Part shown: one piece after another, positions 14,001 to 24,411 of the stretch
Numbering within the stretch: the first letter of the stretch is position 1
Layout: each line of letters starts with the position of its first letter
Assembly (NCBI RefSeq): GCF_016097555.1
Contig: NC_054701.1
Coordinates: 61,066,531-61,130,530, forward strand
Source: Gigantopelta aegis
Taxonomy: Eukaryota; Mollusca; Gastropoda; Neomphalida; Peltospiridae
Reading direction: 5' to 3'
DNA length: 64,000 nt
Made by a program: the position numbers and the translations under genes
Notes under the pieces: generated by a model
Databases searched by the model: none
What the model saw: the letters and a program-made list of their open reading frames with translations, nothing else
What the model was told of the DNA's origin: nothing

Positions 14001-17000
14001 GACTACAATATGCAATTAACAATTGAACTAACACAAGTTGTGACAAATTAAAGTCCGAACCAAATTGTTAACAACTACAATAAATTACTCTCCTACCTTT
14101 AATTGCCGATACATTTCCCCCAAATGTTGTTTAGACACCAGTTGCGAAAAACCCATTACAGTGATACAGATTCCACATACGAGACTGTAATGATGTTGCC
14201 AGTGTTGACTTCGCTGATATAGCATAGGGCAAAATACATGCAGTTTTCTGCTGTCTGCCATTTTGTTTCTTTATGGAATACTCTTCAAGAGGGGTGAAAG
14301 CCTCCAAAGTATGTGTCATAATTAATATAAAATCAATGATCTCTAGTGGCATCATTAAATAATAATAATAATAAATTTAATATGACGTCGTTATTTGTCA
14401 TTAAATCAAAGTAACCCTACATATTAGTAGCGAAAAATCAAAGCAAAGGCTACAATTATAATAACTACATAAAGCATGATTGTCTAACAATTAAGTACAC
14501 TGCACTTAGGGTTCACAAAACATAAACATTTATATTTTCATCTCTGTGACAGTCTAACGTCATCTGCAAATTGAAGTATGCGCATGACACAGCGGAAATA
14601 AAGTAACATTGCAACGTTCAGGCAGCTGTTTTTTGCTAAACGTTTGCAAACACATTTTGACTGGTGGTTCCAGAAATGGTCATTCGGTTTAATGTGTAGC
14701 GTAAAAATCTGTCTTTCAAGACAAGCGTTAGCGACAAACCGCTGGCTAAACTTACTCCTGGAAAAAAAAAACCCTGTCCCATCTGCATAGGCACAACAGA
14801 CTAAGCAGTAAACCAGCCCCAAGTTCAGCTAGCAAATGTTTCGCTAACGTTCGCGAAGTATTTGATTGGTTCCCAATGTCACCATTTGGTTTACTGTGAA
14901 GCGTATAATCCAGTCTAGCATTTGCCAATAGTACTGTGCATGGGTCAATCGTCAGATTACAGTGAGGCAATAGTAAAATAGTATTAATTTTTTTAACTTT
15001 GCGGAAAATCGTAATTCCGTTTCCAAATGTAAATTCCGTTTCACAATGGGAATTCCGTCTGTTTTCCGCGATCGCGGAAAATCACTGGGTCTACTATGCT
15101 CATGAATCAAAACAAAATATATTTTAATAACAAAGGCAATGAGCAGTAATGGACGCTGTATTTGTGGGAAACTCAGTTTTCCTGAAGAAATTAACCCATA
15201 GAACTCTGAAGCAGAGCTATACATTCAGACAAGAGCCAAGAAAATATGAACTGGAGTCTGAGCAACTTTGGCGAAAATAGACGTCGGAAATGAGGGTAGT
15301 AAACATCGCATGTGACATGCGACGCCTTGTTTTGCAACCACTGATCTTTGTTTGACAGGATCAGTCTTTCATCTATATTCACTGTGTTGTTTTTCATTGG
15401 ATGCATGACACTGATGCCCTGGTCATCACCTAGGAGCAGCCAGTTGTATGTCTTGAAATTGTTAACACACATACGTGTGTAAACAACCCATGTGTTATCA
15501 AAAATAATGCATGATGTTCTCACCAATGGGTGAGTAAGAAAAAAGTAAGTACACAAAATTCAAAAATGTCGAAGAGGAAAATGTCGCCAGAGGACATACA
15601 TGTACCATTGAAAACATACAAATTATTTTAATGTTTCATCAGTTAGTCACAGTTAGGTAATATCATGGACTGTGATTGATGAACTATCACCTGGGTCAGT
15701 TGCGCATCACCTGTGTGATGGAAATTGGCAGCCACCAATGGCAGATTTATTTTCTGATGTCCCATGACCGTTGGTCTTACTGTGGGAAGCTTATAAGACT
15801 CCATCATGTGTGGTCATATGGGATAGAAAAAGTACACCCGAGGTGGTGGAAATTTCGACCTGGGATGAGGCTTGCCGAGATATCCCAAGGTCGAAATTTT
15901 CACCACCGAGGGTGTACTTTTTCTATCCCACATGACCACATATGATGGAGTCTTTTTCTCTCATTCATTCGGTAAATAAACCATTATTTTACACAAACAG
16001 TCAATGATGGCTGAACAAGTAACTTGTTTATTTGACCATTTTATCATAAATAAACTACACTGTCGTATTTACCGTGTTTGTTTCATGTGTTAAATAAAAT
16101 TTAACACTACAAATTAACTAGATAGAAGGTTTTAATAACAAAACATTAATTTAAAACTGTGTCTAATGACCTCACGTCACCACCTCCCATTAATATGACG
16201 TCATATTTTACCAACGACTTCATGTTAAACGTAAGCGCGTGATATCCCATGTAAGATAGAAATTTCTTACATGGCTTTCTTTCATGGGATAGCTCTGTTC
16301 CATATAACCTGAGGATGAGAGAAAAAACATTCCTTGCTGCTAATGTTGCAAGTTTCCTCTGACGACTACCTGTCATTTTTACCAGGTATTCAACACCCAA
16401 CAGGGAATATTTGGTTTTCAAAATCTTGATTAGCAATATTTCTCGTCAACTGAAAATTAATTAGCAACTGCTGTTCAATATTTTTAAATTGCGTAGCGAC
16501 CTCTAAACCTTGCGTAGGGAATCGCAATGCAATGTTGACCAAAACGTTCACTGTCCAATAGCCAATGATTAATTGATGAAATTAAACAATCTTTCATTCC
16601 TTTACTTTCCCAACACAAGGATATTTCCCTGTCACTGCCATCTAATAATGTTTCATTTCACTCAGCTTGGGCATTCTTGAATAGTTTTTTTTTCTTTTTT
16701 TTCATTTACTGGGTATCATTATGCAAAATATATTTTTTTTTAACACAGTAATTGAAATTTAGATATTGATTAAATTGTCTTTATTCTGTACACTCGTTCC
16801 AGCCAGTGCTCCACAACTGGTGTAACAAAGGCCGTGGTATGTACTATCCTGTCTGTGGGATGGTGCATATAAAAGATCCTTTGCTGTTAATCGAAAAGAG
16901 TAGCCCATGAAGTGGCGACAGTGGGTTTCCTCTCTCAATACCTGTGTGGTCCTTAACCATATGTCCGACACCATATAACCGTCAATAAAAAATGTGTTAG

Positions 17001-17322
17001 AGTGCGTCATTAAATAAAATATCTCCTTCCTTCCTTCATTATGCAAAATATAAATTTTTAAACACTGTAATTGAAATTTAGATATTGATTAGATTGTCTT
17101 TATTCTGTACACAGAGCAATAGCAGAGAGCCTGGGCAAGATGGAACCAGCCGAAATAATTCCGACAGATATACTACAACCGAGTCGCTCTTTGTCCGAAG
17201 AGGACCAAATGCGTCTGGTGCTAGAGATGTCCCAGCAAGAGCAGGACGATGCCGAGAGACAGCGGAAACAGGAAGAAGAAGAGTTAGAAATGATACTCAA
17301 GTTGTCATTAATGGAAAAATGA
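1922..17322 (+). CDS. ANKRD13: ANKRD13-family protein, 3' part of gene (8 exons)
   Basis: This is the C-terminal portion (441 codons seen) of an ankyrin repeat domain 13 protein. Family members bind ubiquitinated receptors at the plasma membrane and endosomes and influence their internalisation. All eight exons keep consistent intron phases with GT-AG ends. Visible landmarks, in order, are [12 protein letters not shown], then [21 protein letters not shown] and TRTEHLS, then the GPCR-chaperone-like block with [32 protein letters not shown] and [11 protein letters not shown]. Four ubiquitin-interacting motifs follow, around [32 protein letters not shown] and [12 protein letters not shown], ending at a TGA. 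Known family members are about 500-600 residues, so roughly the first 150 residues (the ankyrin repeats) lie upstream of this window. The paralogue (A, B or D type) cannot be decided here. The last intron (6.3 kb) carries a LINE and SINEs. Confidence 0.93.
2203..2512 (-). mobile_element. tRNA-derived SINE, type A (full length)
   Basis: The head (GTAGCC-like A box, GGGATCAATCCC-like B box) is at the right end, followed on the - strand by the common body (CCAGCAAGTGCACCACGAC, AAAAGATCCCTTGCTAC) and the tail ending GTTAAACAAAACAA. ACTTTTAAT flanks both ends as a target-site duplication. Confidence 0.88.
2915..3183 (+). mobile_element. tRNA-derived SINE, type A (internal head deletion)
   Basis: It has a perfect A-box-like TAGCTCAGTGGTAAAGCGCT, then B-box-like GATCGATCCC without the usual spacer, then the common body and the GTTAAACAAAACAAAC tail. 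It ends just before the ANKRD13 exon b acceptor. Confidence 0.85.
3206..3389 (+). CDS. ANKRD13: ANKRD13 exon b (RLTSPIVTT)
   Basis: The acceptor is TGTTTCAG and the donor is GAAAG|GTTGGA. It encodes [14 protein letters not shown] through [20 protein letters not shown]. The phase matches the flanking exons. A SINE ends about 20 bases before the acceptor. Confidence 0.92.
3400..3990. other. Intronic, no feature beyond short repeats
   Basis: This is intron sequence with TTTGTTTGTTTG runs and scattered copies of GGGCTAGTGAATTG-like phrases (3570-3860). No gene is seen. Confidence 0.35.
3993..4172. mobile_element. pogo/Tigger-like MITE
   Basis: The element has TA target sites and inverted ends (TACAGTAAAACTCCTCTAA against TTTTGAGAGGTTTCACTGTA). 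Internal CCGGTTTAGAGAGG-type motifs repeat in both directions. A second copy lies at 45635-45814. Confidence 0.8.
4180..5040. other. Intronic, no gene
   Basis: The stretch holds a diffuse inverted repeat around 4250-4490 (CACGTACGTTGTTTTCACTT against AAGCGAAAAGAACGTATGTG, with the phrase AGAACTTCA near each). A CA-rich stretch at 4924-5000 precedes the T-rich acceptor of exon c. Small open frames here show no family motifs. Confidence 0.4.
5044..5110 (+). CDS. ANKRD13: ANKRD13 exon c ([13 protein letters not shown])
   Basis: This short 67-base exon follows a long T-rich tract and TTTGCAG and ends at a strong GTATGT donor. It encodes [20 protein letters not shown], a highly recognisable block of the family. 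Confidence 0.92.
5735..6360 (+). repeat. Nested tandem repeats seeded by an ANKRD13 acceptor
   Basis: A unit of about 270 bp appears twice (around 5735-5880 and 6010-6170). Four 42-bp units follow (from about 6189, ending at the true exon at 6360). Each carries CTAGGTATTTAGTG and AAGTAATGTGGA, which are the acceptor and first bases of ANKRD13 exon d. Confidence 0.9.
6360..6518 (+). CDS. ANKRD13: ANKRD13 exon d (TRTEHLS)
   Basis: The exon starts after TTTTTGCTAG and ends at GGG|GTGAGA. It encodes [19 protein letters not shown] followed by the [14 protein letters not shown] segment. It is preceded by at least four 42-bp repeats, each carrying a copy of this acceptor and of the first exon bases. 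Only this last copy stays open, because upstream copies run into TAA after the GTGGATCC part. Confidence 0.9.
6705..6883. mobile_element. Long-hairpin MITE
   Basis: The arms AGTGATAAAAAGAATACCCC and its imperfect inverted complement near 6860-6883 enclose nested inverted motifs (TTATCAGCACTCATTGATAA, ATACTTTTATCAACTCTTGC). The whole unit can fold on itself and has no coding sequence. Confidence 0.7.
7090..8125. other. Intronic, nothing recognised
   Basis: This is AT-rich intron ending in the long pyrimidine tract (8050-8130) of the exon e acceptor. The 125-codon open frame at 7946 crosses that tract and is not a separate gene. Confidence 0.45.
8131..8410 (+). CDS. ANKRD13: ANKRD13 exon e (core GPCR-chaperone-like block)
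   Basis: The acceptor is TTTGCACAG and the donor is ATAG|GTAGCC. It encodes the best conserved part of the protein, with [53 protein letters not shown] and PAGFPVKI. It runs phase 0 to phase 1. Confidence 0.95.
8541..8760 (-). mobile_element. SINE, type A body (head missing)
   Basis: It has the tail GTTTAACAACACCACTAGAG and body AGGGATCTTTTATATGCAC in reverse orientation. The copy stops at AATAGCCCAGTTGG, so the tRNA-like head is lost. Confidence 0.85.
9436..9597 (+). CDS. ANKRD13: ANKRD13 exon f ([11 protein letters not shown])
   Basis: The acceptor is TATTGCAG and the donor is TTAG|GTAGGC. It completes the conserved block with [16 protein letters not shown] and then enters a variable linker leading to the ubiquitin-interacting motifs. 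Confidence 0.94.
9749..9926. mobile_element. pogo/Tigger-like MITE, second family
   Basis: The ends TACAATTGAATCCCGTTGG and CAACAAGATTCTACTGTA form inverted repeats with TA at both borders. GCTCGAACCC and GAGTTCGACCC repeat inside in opposite orientation. Confidence 0.72.
10028..10330 (+). mobile_element. SINE, type B head with common body
   Basis: The head has TACTGGGTTTGGATCCCAG (B box) and the phrase CCAGATACCGACTCC, followed by GCGACAGCAGG. It shares the AAAAGATCCCTTGCTGC body with type A but not the head. The tail is truncated. Confidence 0.85.
10669..10846 (+). CDS. ANKRD13: ANKRD13 exon g (first UIM)
   Basis: The acceptor is TTTCCAG and the donor is AAAG|GTAAGC. It encodes an acidic stretch followed by [13 protein letters not shown], a canonical ubiquitin-interacting motif (acidic residues, then hydrophobic-x-x-A-x-x-x-S). 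The start of a second motif (EDRQLQR) is split by the last intron. Confidence 0.94.
10888..11297 (+). mobile_element. SINE, headless, with both tail types in tandem
   Basis: The body starts at GGGCTATTTCTC. The tail ends AAATAAAACATTTC twice, then continues with the alternative tail (CAAATGTTTGACATCCAATA, CGATGATTAATAAATC). Two tail variants seen separately elsewhere are joined here. Confidence 0.8.
11653..13667 (+). mobile_element. 5'-truncated non-LTR retrotransposon (LINE), frameshifted
   Basis: Reverse transcriptase motifs read across several frames: [66 protein letters not shown] and a C-terminal [16 protein letters not shown]. The frame changes near 12075, 12335, 12640 and 13015, so it cannot make one protein. 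There is no endonuclease region. The 3' end is AATAAAGAATTTATT and then (ATT)n. TAAATCACAGTA flanks both sides as a target-site duplication. The style fits the Jockey/CR1/L2 group, but the clade is not certain. It lies in the last ANKRD13 intron. Confidence 0.9.
13690..14500. other. Intronic, nothing recognised
   Basis: Short open frames here (including 13694 and 14131) have no domain motifs. There is a G-rich run at 13806-13825 and an AATAATAATAATAA run near 14360. Confidence 0.35.
14540..15095. repeat. Possible old element with paired motifs
   Basis: The phrases GCTAAACGTTTGCAAACACA and GCTAACGTTCGCGAAGTA, and the twice-used TTTGGTTTACTGTGAAGCGT / TTCGGTTTAATGTGTAGCGT, show a diverged internal duplication (14635-14720 and 14830-14920). 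AATTCCGTTT repeats at 15010-15060. The identity is unknown. Confidence 0.4.
15380..15545. repeat. Dispersed repeat R1 (copy 1)
   Basis: CTGGTCATCACCTAGGAGCA, then CACACATACGTGTGTAAACA and CTCACCAATGGGTGAG. The same series recurs at 30812-30955 and inverted at 31275-31360. The unit is unclassified. Confidence 0.7.
15800..15950. repeat. Near-perfect foldback, about 65-bp arms
   Basis: The left arm (AGACTCCATCATGTGTGGTC through GGTGGAAATTTCGACC) is mirrored by the right arm (GGTCGAAATTTTCACCACC through ATATGATGGAGTCT) with a loop of about 20-25 bases. This would form a strong hairpin in DNA or intronic RNA. Confidence 0.93.
16000..16715. other. Intronic, no gene
   Basis: The stretch is AT-rich. 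The phrase ATGACGTCATATTTTACCA and CATGGGATAGC hint at relation to the foldback element next to it, but no boundary is clear. Confidence 0.35.
16716..17112 (+). repeat. 77-bp direct duplication flanking a SINE, includes an acceptor
   Basis: The segment TCATTATGCAAAATATA through ATTCTGTACAC occurs at 16716-16793 and 17036-17112. The right copy runs directly into the AG of the last ANKRD13 exon. The left copy is cut before AG. Confidence 0.93.
16794..17035 (+). mobile_element. SINE, headless (tail A)
   Basis: It starts at TCGTTCCAGCCAGTGCTCC and ends AAATAAAATATCTCCTTCC. It sits between the two copies of the 77-bp repeat. Confidence 0.88.
17115..17322 (+). CDS. ANKRD13: ANKRD13 last coding exon (UIMs 2-4, stop)
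   Basis: The acceptor is TGTACACAG. The exon reads AIAESL (rest of UIM 2), [11 protein letters not shown] (UIM 3) and, after a Glu/Gln-rich helix, [12 protein letters not shown] (UIM 4), then TGA at 17320. The 77 bases before the exon, including the splice acceptor region, also occur at 16716-16793 on the other side of a SINE. Confidence 0.94.
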
Positions 17323-20300
17323 TAGGACAAACAATTTTAAAAAGCATTTTACACATTTGCATTTTTTTAGTTTTTTTTGTTTGTAATATCAATATTTGTT
17401 GAAAGATCTATATGAGGAGTAAGAACTGAAAATGATCTGAATGTTATCCCGAACGACAAATGGTAGAATGGGGATGATAGATATTTCACAGATTCAAAAG
17501 ATTTATAGTATTAAATTATACCACAATGAGAAGGAATGGAGCTAAATATCATGTTAGAAGTATCAAACTGACAAATTGGCAGAGGCAAAATAAAATATTT
17601 CTATGGGTGTTGTATTCAAGAGTAGATAACTCTGACAACCCAAGGCTAACGTCATGTTTGGGGGTATTGACTTGTGATTACAAAAACTCAAATTATTTTA
17701 ACAGTCTTCTTAAATGGTACTCCATGTTCATAGTTACGTAAAAGCATTTCACTCATTCAAAAGAATTGTTTTATAGTATCAATATAATGTGGGGTTTCTT
17801 TTAAATGAATGGCAAGTTGAAAATTAATATTAAAATTGTCACTTACAAATGACAGGACAAACGAAGAAAACCACATTTCGCATTTGAAATATTAGTACTT
17901 TAAATAAATCGTATAGTATGTGCACACATAATGTTCAATGTGCACTACTGTATGACATTCAACAGTTGATATATTAAAAACAAGCTTACGCTTCAAAAAA
18001 AAACCACACTCCGAAACCTAACATTTTTAATGTAGGCCTTGGTGTATGCTTTTAGTTGGGGGTTTGTGTTTATTTGTGAAAATGGTGACAGTTGTGAACG
18101 GCTTGTTATATTTTTTTTAAGGATACTAGTGAATTATTACATCCCACACATATTGTGATATGATGTACCGTGTACATGTTAGTTTATTTATGTAAAATTG
18201 CCCCCTATTTATTTGAATTTAGGAGTTGTAGTTTTACATACTTTTGTTTGAGTCTGTTGTATTTATTTGTAGTGAATACAGTACCATGTTGTTGGCATCA
18301 TTCCGCAGAGGAATAATTACTTGTTTTTATTATTATTATTTTGTCTGTTTTTATTTATTGCCACATGTAAATTCAAGGTGTTTTATTTGCTCATTGACAG
18401 TGTTTGCAGTATAAAACAAATATTGTTATAATGTAATGAGTGTGAACATGAGATACTAGATATCAATGTGTTAGATATGAATGTTATTAAGCTGCTTACA
18501 GTATGGAGAATCTGTAGTTTATGACACTTTACATAGCTTCTTTAGAATACCGTGTTTTCAGCTAAATATTAAATGACAAAAGCACCCTCTTCAACCCCCC
18601 CCCCCCAAAAAAAAAAAAAAAAAATATAAAAGGGGGTAAAAAAGCAACCGAACAATCCCACTGACTTTTAAACATTGTGCACAACATGAATGATACTGAG
18701 TGTATATGTGAAATTGCTAGGTTTTTTTCCAAACTTTAATTTTTTTTGTATCAGGTTTTCTTTTAAAACCCACAACATTCTGAATGAAACATGTGACTTA
18801 TACACACATTTGTTGTGTGCAGAAGTAGATTTAATGACAGAAATTGCCTAACCATGAGAAGGCGTTGGTTTGTTGCTATCATTTTTACAAATGAGCATTG
18901 TTTGCTGAGACAATGAGATGCTGGATAGTCCCTGTTTTCTTATATCTATAATAAACGGGTAGGTCTTGTAACAAGAAAAAGAAAATAATGGATGACGTGT
19001 AACGTAGATAACAATATATACACATATATGTGTGTGTAATATATAGTCACTGTTGTATACTTGGTACCTGTATGCTCACACAAATTTGATGAATGCACAC
19101 GTGTATAACTGGTATATGGTGCCATATCTCATATTGCCGATATTATTCATATCAACATTAAGCATCTTAATTTTGTATGAAGAAATTGTGTATCAGCGCA
19201 GCGTTCTCTTGACAAGTATAATATACCACATCTGTGTCACATATCTGCATCATCTTCCCTTAGCTTGATGTATAGTGTTAAAAAGATACTGTAACTGATG
19301 TTTGCAAAACCTTTATCGACCTCGAGCCAATTTCACAAAAGGTTGTAAGTTTATGTACGGTATATGGTTAGCCTTTTTAACACCTGTGGTACCTTGATAT
19401 ATTTAAAAATCTATTTCACGTAAAATATTGCGCCACTAGAAAAGGCGGATCACGAAAGAAAATTATATGTACAGTGTATTTAGAAATTTATTATGATTTA
19501 CATTTACATGCAAAACCTGGCTTACTGCATGTTCAAAAATTGGTCCCTGGTCATAAATTGAAACTACATGTAGCTAAAATGATTGGACTTCGATTAAAGA
19601 CATTATATTAAAGATGTATAATTTGTTACTAAATGTAAAACGTTGCAGAAATGAAAATGTTAATAGGTACATAAAAAAGTTAAAACAGATGTATCAGGGT
19701 AATTATTTAACAATTAACAAAACACTAATACGAAACTGGTATTTTTTTCTGGGTGGGGAGGTGGGATACCCTCCCCATATTTTAGTTCATTCCGTATATA
19801 AAAGCAAATAATTTAGCAGATCTAACTTTTAAAACATCCTCCACTATAACTATGCTCTAAATATATTATGTACCAAATACTCATAAATAGAAATAATTAT
19901 ATTGATTTTACAAAATGAGTGCCAGAGCAAGGGTAATACATGAATCCTGACATTAGTTTTTTAAAATCAGTTGATTCACACGCGAGTGTAATAATTTCTT
20001 TATTATTCATAATATTATTTTTATGAATAAAAAGCTAGGACCATGTCAGAACGTTTCCAACTAACAGAGGAGACTATGAAACGATGTCATTTTGGTGAGC
20101 GTTTACACAGAGCTAAGACAAGGGAAACCGCATTATGTTATGACGTTGTGTCCCGAAATGACGTCATTCGTTGTGCACGTGAAATCATTATGACACGTGT
20201 GTCATACTGGTTCTATTTCACTGAATATCTTGAACTATGTGAATAATAATTTATCATATTATCTGTATATGTCAAATGATTAACAATTCCTTTTAGATAC

Positions 20301-20765
20301 TTGGTGTTAAATAGGTCAGTTTTATATCAATACCGTATAACTGGACATATTTGTGGTCTAGAATGTTCGTGGTTTCAGGGCTAAAAACATTTCAAGGTTT
20401 CTCACTTTCAATATTTGGCAACTCTAAAATGACTGTTTTTATTGTTTAGGTTTAGCATATTAAATATTCTGTTCTATATGTAATCAACATTAAAAGTTTC
20501 ACGTCAGCTTCCATTTGCATGATATCGTCAGTGCTTAAAGTTAAACAGTAGAGCACTTATTTGCAATTAAATAAGGTATGCTATTAGCGTGACAACTGAT
20601 AAGTATTTGATTTTATGTAAAGTTGAGTAAAATTTGTGTGAGAAGTTTTCCAAGTGTTTAATCTGAGCTTGACACGTTCCACTCATACTCATATAGTAAG
20701 CTGGCTTGGTATAGCAGCATAGCACACATATGCATTTTACTGTATAATATCTTGGTGACTTGAAT
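17323..20765. other. ANKRD13 3' UTR and intergenic DNA
   Basis: No gene is seen. AATAAA at 18950 is a possible polyadenylation signal of ANKRD13, as are nearer AT-rich matches, and nothing decides between them. There is a run of C then A at 18596-18624. Small open frames at 19053, 19614 and 20043 carry no recognisable domain. Confidence 0.4.
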
Positions 20766-20767
20766 AC

Positions 20768-20940
20768 ACTAACCCATTTGGCTATTTCTGGTTCCAGCCA
20801 GTGCTCCACAACTGGTGTAACAAAGGCCATGGTATGTACTATCCTGTCTGTGGGATGGTGCGTATAAAAGATCCCTTGCTGCTAATTGAAAAGAGTAGCC
20901 TATGAAGTGGTGACAGCGGGTTTCCTCTCTCAATAATACA
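20768..20940 (+). mobile_element. SINE, truncated at both ends
   Basis: Only the common body remains: TTTGGCTATTTCTGGTTCC, GATGGTGCGTATAAAAGATC, GTGACAGCGGGTTTCC. Confidence 0.85.
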
Positions 20941-21221
20941 CTATTCCCTTGCTAGCTTTGCTAGTATGGAAGCAAACAAAATATTGTAGTAAATAGTCAA
21001 TTTATTATGATGATCACAATTAATATTTTGTTGATATTTTCAGATATTTTCAAGGTTTTTTATTTTTGAGGGTGCCCACTTGAAACCCATTAAAAAAAAA
21101 AAACAACCACACAACAAAAACCATGAAAGTGTCTGGTTATAGGATATTTTGCATTTAATTAGACAACTTTTCCGGTATATCACTTAATGCTGTAGGGTTC
21201 TTTTTTTCTGGGGTCCGACGG

Positions 21222-21282
21222 ATATATAACCATAAATAAAAATGTGTTGAGTGTGTCGTTAAATAAAACATTTCCTTCCTTG
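21222..21282 (+). mobile_element. SINE tail fragment
   Basis: ATAACCATAAATAAAAATGT and GTCGTTAAATAAAACATTTC match the tail A end of the type A SINE. The rest is missing. Confidence 0.75.
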
Positions 21283-21284
21283 AG

Positions 21285-23400
21285 AAAAAAAGAAAGATTT
21301 GCCCTGGTCCTATGAGTATATTGCCATCAGAACTTTTTAATTGAGCTATCAAATGCATATAGGACGAAGAAGAAGAGTGTTTAACTTTTTTCTCTTCTTT
21401 TTTCTTTTAAAAAAAAAATTAGTATGCTGCCGCACAAAGAAACAAAGTCATGTAGATAATGTATATACATCATATATCATTACACGCACCACAATTTAAT
21501 TTTATACCTATGTCGATGTATAAATGTTACGTGGCATTCCCAAATTTACTACTGGGAACTGGAAATATTTCACTCTTGTATAGCTGGTCTTGCAATTGCT
21601 TCAAACAATTATTATGTATGTATCTGTTCACTGGTTCATGTTTCTTATGAAGTTTTACAAAAATAATTTGAGGTGGTAGTATTTATATCATAGCAAGTCG
21701 TTTTGTTTTTCTTGTCTTTTTTTCTTTTCTTTTTTTTTGCAAGCATTAATAATATCATGCTTCTACTCATTTGAAATCCACAGTGAAGTCTGTATTATAT
21801 TTAAAATTTGTGTTGCTTTGTTCAGTTTGTCCATCCATCCTTCTAATTTATTTATAATTTCCATATCAATCTAAAAAAGAATGCTGTTATTAAATGTCAA
21901 AAATTGTGATGGCAAAGAGAAGTGTTTACAATGAACTAAATAAAATCAATACTACCTGAGTGTCTGAAAAATGTTTTAGAGCTTGTAAGACTGGAAAAAA
22001 CAACTAAATCCTCCGTTTTAATTAATTAACTAATAAAACCTTTTTAGTTAGATACTAGTATTAAGGAAAACCCCACCCTGTGGGCAACTCCAGTTTGCAT
22101 TAATTAGTTTTAGGGAAACCACGCCAAGATCCTTTAAGTCTAGCCTCACATTATGGTTCACAGTGAACACCGAAAGCCTAAAAGTATCCAATCATATTTA
22201 GCTTTGAGTGATGAGCACAAAGGAAAGGACTGTTTGTTTCTAAGGATACGAAGTTGTCTTAGTAATTACTGTGAGGAACTTTACACCAGATTTTATGCTT
22301 GTTGCCAAGTAATGGTCTATTTGTTTTCCTAATGATATATACATTGTACGTGTATGTTAGCTACAAATAACTTGGAAGTACTAAATGCTGTTTAACTTAA
22401 AGAGGTCAGTTGTTTAGCAAAACAATTTGCCAAATTATCTTTAAATATGCAAAATTCCACTGTTATTTTTCAACAGAATACCGATTATTACATGAAATGT
22501 TTTCGCCAAATCAAAATAAAATTTCGCCAATTGTTCTTGAAATTTGCAAATTTGGCGAGTGGCAGAGCTAGCCCTGCATTAGCTTAACCAGCTGTTGATA
22601 TACATTAAAAAAAACCCAGCAACAACCCACCCACCCGCCCACCCAAACAGCAATTAACAAGATGTGGGAACTACATGTACATTTACAATAATCTAAGGTA
22701 ACCATATGTAATCAGACTGAAAGTATTTGTAAAATAAATAATATACGATCACACGGTTATGCTTAATCATGCATTGAACAACTGGGTCCAGGCCTGTAAC
22801 ATGAAAAAAAGACATTTACCACCAAACAACGTACTTCTACATTAGTTGCCAAAATATGTTTGTTTTGGGTGTATTGATACTGGTTGTAAATGCTCCACTA
22901 ATTAAGTATATATTTTGTCTCTGTTATGGTGTACATTTGGTGTTGGGAGTATTGTATAGGGGTTATTTTAAAAAACCCAAATGGGGGCTGAATGTTCCAT
23001 GAACACAGTATAGTTCAATGTATAAATACATGCATATGGATATCAAGATCATCATTCAAACTGTTTTCACCATACTGGTACCCATCCTGTCATTTCAAAG
23101 GAATAAAAACTGAATGTGTGGGTTTTTTTAATTTAGGATTTTAGTACCAAACGAAAAGCCTTCCTGCCTTGTTCTTTGATGAAAAAGATTCTTTAACCAA
23201 AATCATTTTCTTCTAATAATTTGGTAGTGGTTTGATCACTAGATATTTACAGCAAGCAACTATTGTTTTCCATTGACCTAATGTATCAGGGCTTGAAAGT
23301 GTTTCTCTCTTTTTTTTTGTGTGTGAAAGATCTTACAATTACTGTTACAAGATTTTGCTGTCTCTTCTGAAAATCAGTTATCACCACAAGATTTGTGGAA
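21285..23400. other. Intergenic, no gene
   Basis: Low-complexity T runs and a CCACCCACCCGCCCACCC stretch (22625) are present. The phrase pair AAATTTCGCCAATTG and GAAATTTGCAAATTTGGCGA (22510-22560) is a short inverted motif. No open frame shows a family signature. Confidence 0.4.
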
Positions 23401-23419
23401 TGATCAATATTGATATATG

Positions 23420-23760
23420 ACGATGGGGGTGGATTTTTGGCGATTCAATATTTGAAATATGATGGGGTAGATTTTCTGCCATTCAATATGTGAAACATGA
23501 AAGGATAGATTTTCAACCATTTAAAAATATTAGAAACATGGTGTGGAAAACGTGATGTGAAATTTCTCAAAGGTGATGTGATAGACCTTTCGCTTGTCAG
23601 TATTTGAAAGGTGATGGGATGAACCTTTTGCGGGTCAGCACCGGTACTCTGTGAGGTGAACATTTTGTGATCAGTATTGGAAAGGTGGTGGGGTGGAGTT
23701 TGTGCTTATCTACATTGGAGAAGTATTGGGTGAGGCCTTTCTGCTAATCAGTGAGAGGAA
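23420..23760 (+). repeat. Degenerate tandem repeat, about 45-60 bp
   Basis: Repeats of the form GGTGATGGGATGAACCTTTT and GTCAGTATTTGAAAGGTG recur with heavy divergence, with about six units visible. Confidence 0.75.
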
Positions 23761-23764
23761 GAGG

Positions 23765-24405
23765 TGGGTCTGTTCAGTTAACACTAATATTACATGGTGT
23801 GGACATTCAACTTTCCCTATCGTGTCACCATTTCTCAGAATAGCATTGAGGCCATTGTGAAATTAATGCAATACAAATTGTGACTGGAATACAGTACAGT
23901 GAGTGGTTACCCATATATTTATTGGTGGTATCTTTACCATAATTGCAGAGGCACAAAGTCCATTATATGTACTATCACATAATCTGTAGTCAGTATATTC
24001 TAGATGTGATGTGTTATATAGATATACATACAGACATCTTAAGTGTGTTTGTAAAAAAAGAAAATATGTAAATCCCCACCCATTTGAAATGCTGATTTTT
24101 AAAAATTATTATTTATTTCGTTATTATTATCATTATTATTATTATTATTATTTCTTCTAACATTGTGCTAACAGGAACTTGAAGACAATTTTGTATATTT
24201 TGAATTCTGATCAATTTTTATTTGCATGCATCAATCAAAACGTCCTTGTGAATGGAAATTTGTGTCATTTGCCAAAAATATAGAGCTTTTTTGAGTACTA
24301 AAGCAGTAATAAATAATTCATATCAATAAATGTTTGTTTTTTGTTTATGGACTACATGTATATGATAAACATTTGAAGACCATTCTTTATCTGGTGTGAA
24401 TCTCT
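23765..24405. other. Intergenic, nothing recognised
   Basis: AT-rich DNA with an ATT run at 24120-24150. Confidence 0.3.
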
Positions 24406-24411
24406 CTTTAG

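Noticed and set aside
20043..20246. 67-codon frame starting MSERFQLTEETMK.
   Set aside because: It has a proper ATG, but there is no domain, no splice context and no sign of conservation that I can judge. Left unannotated.
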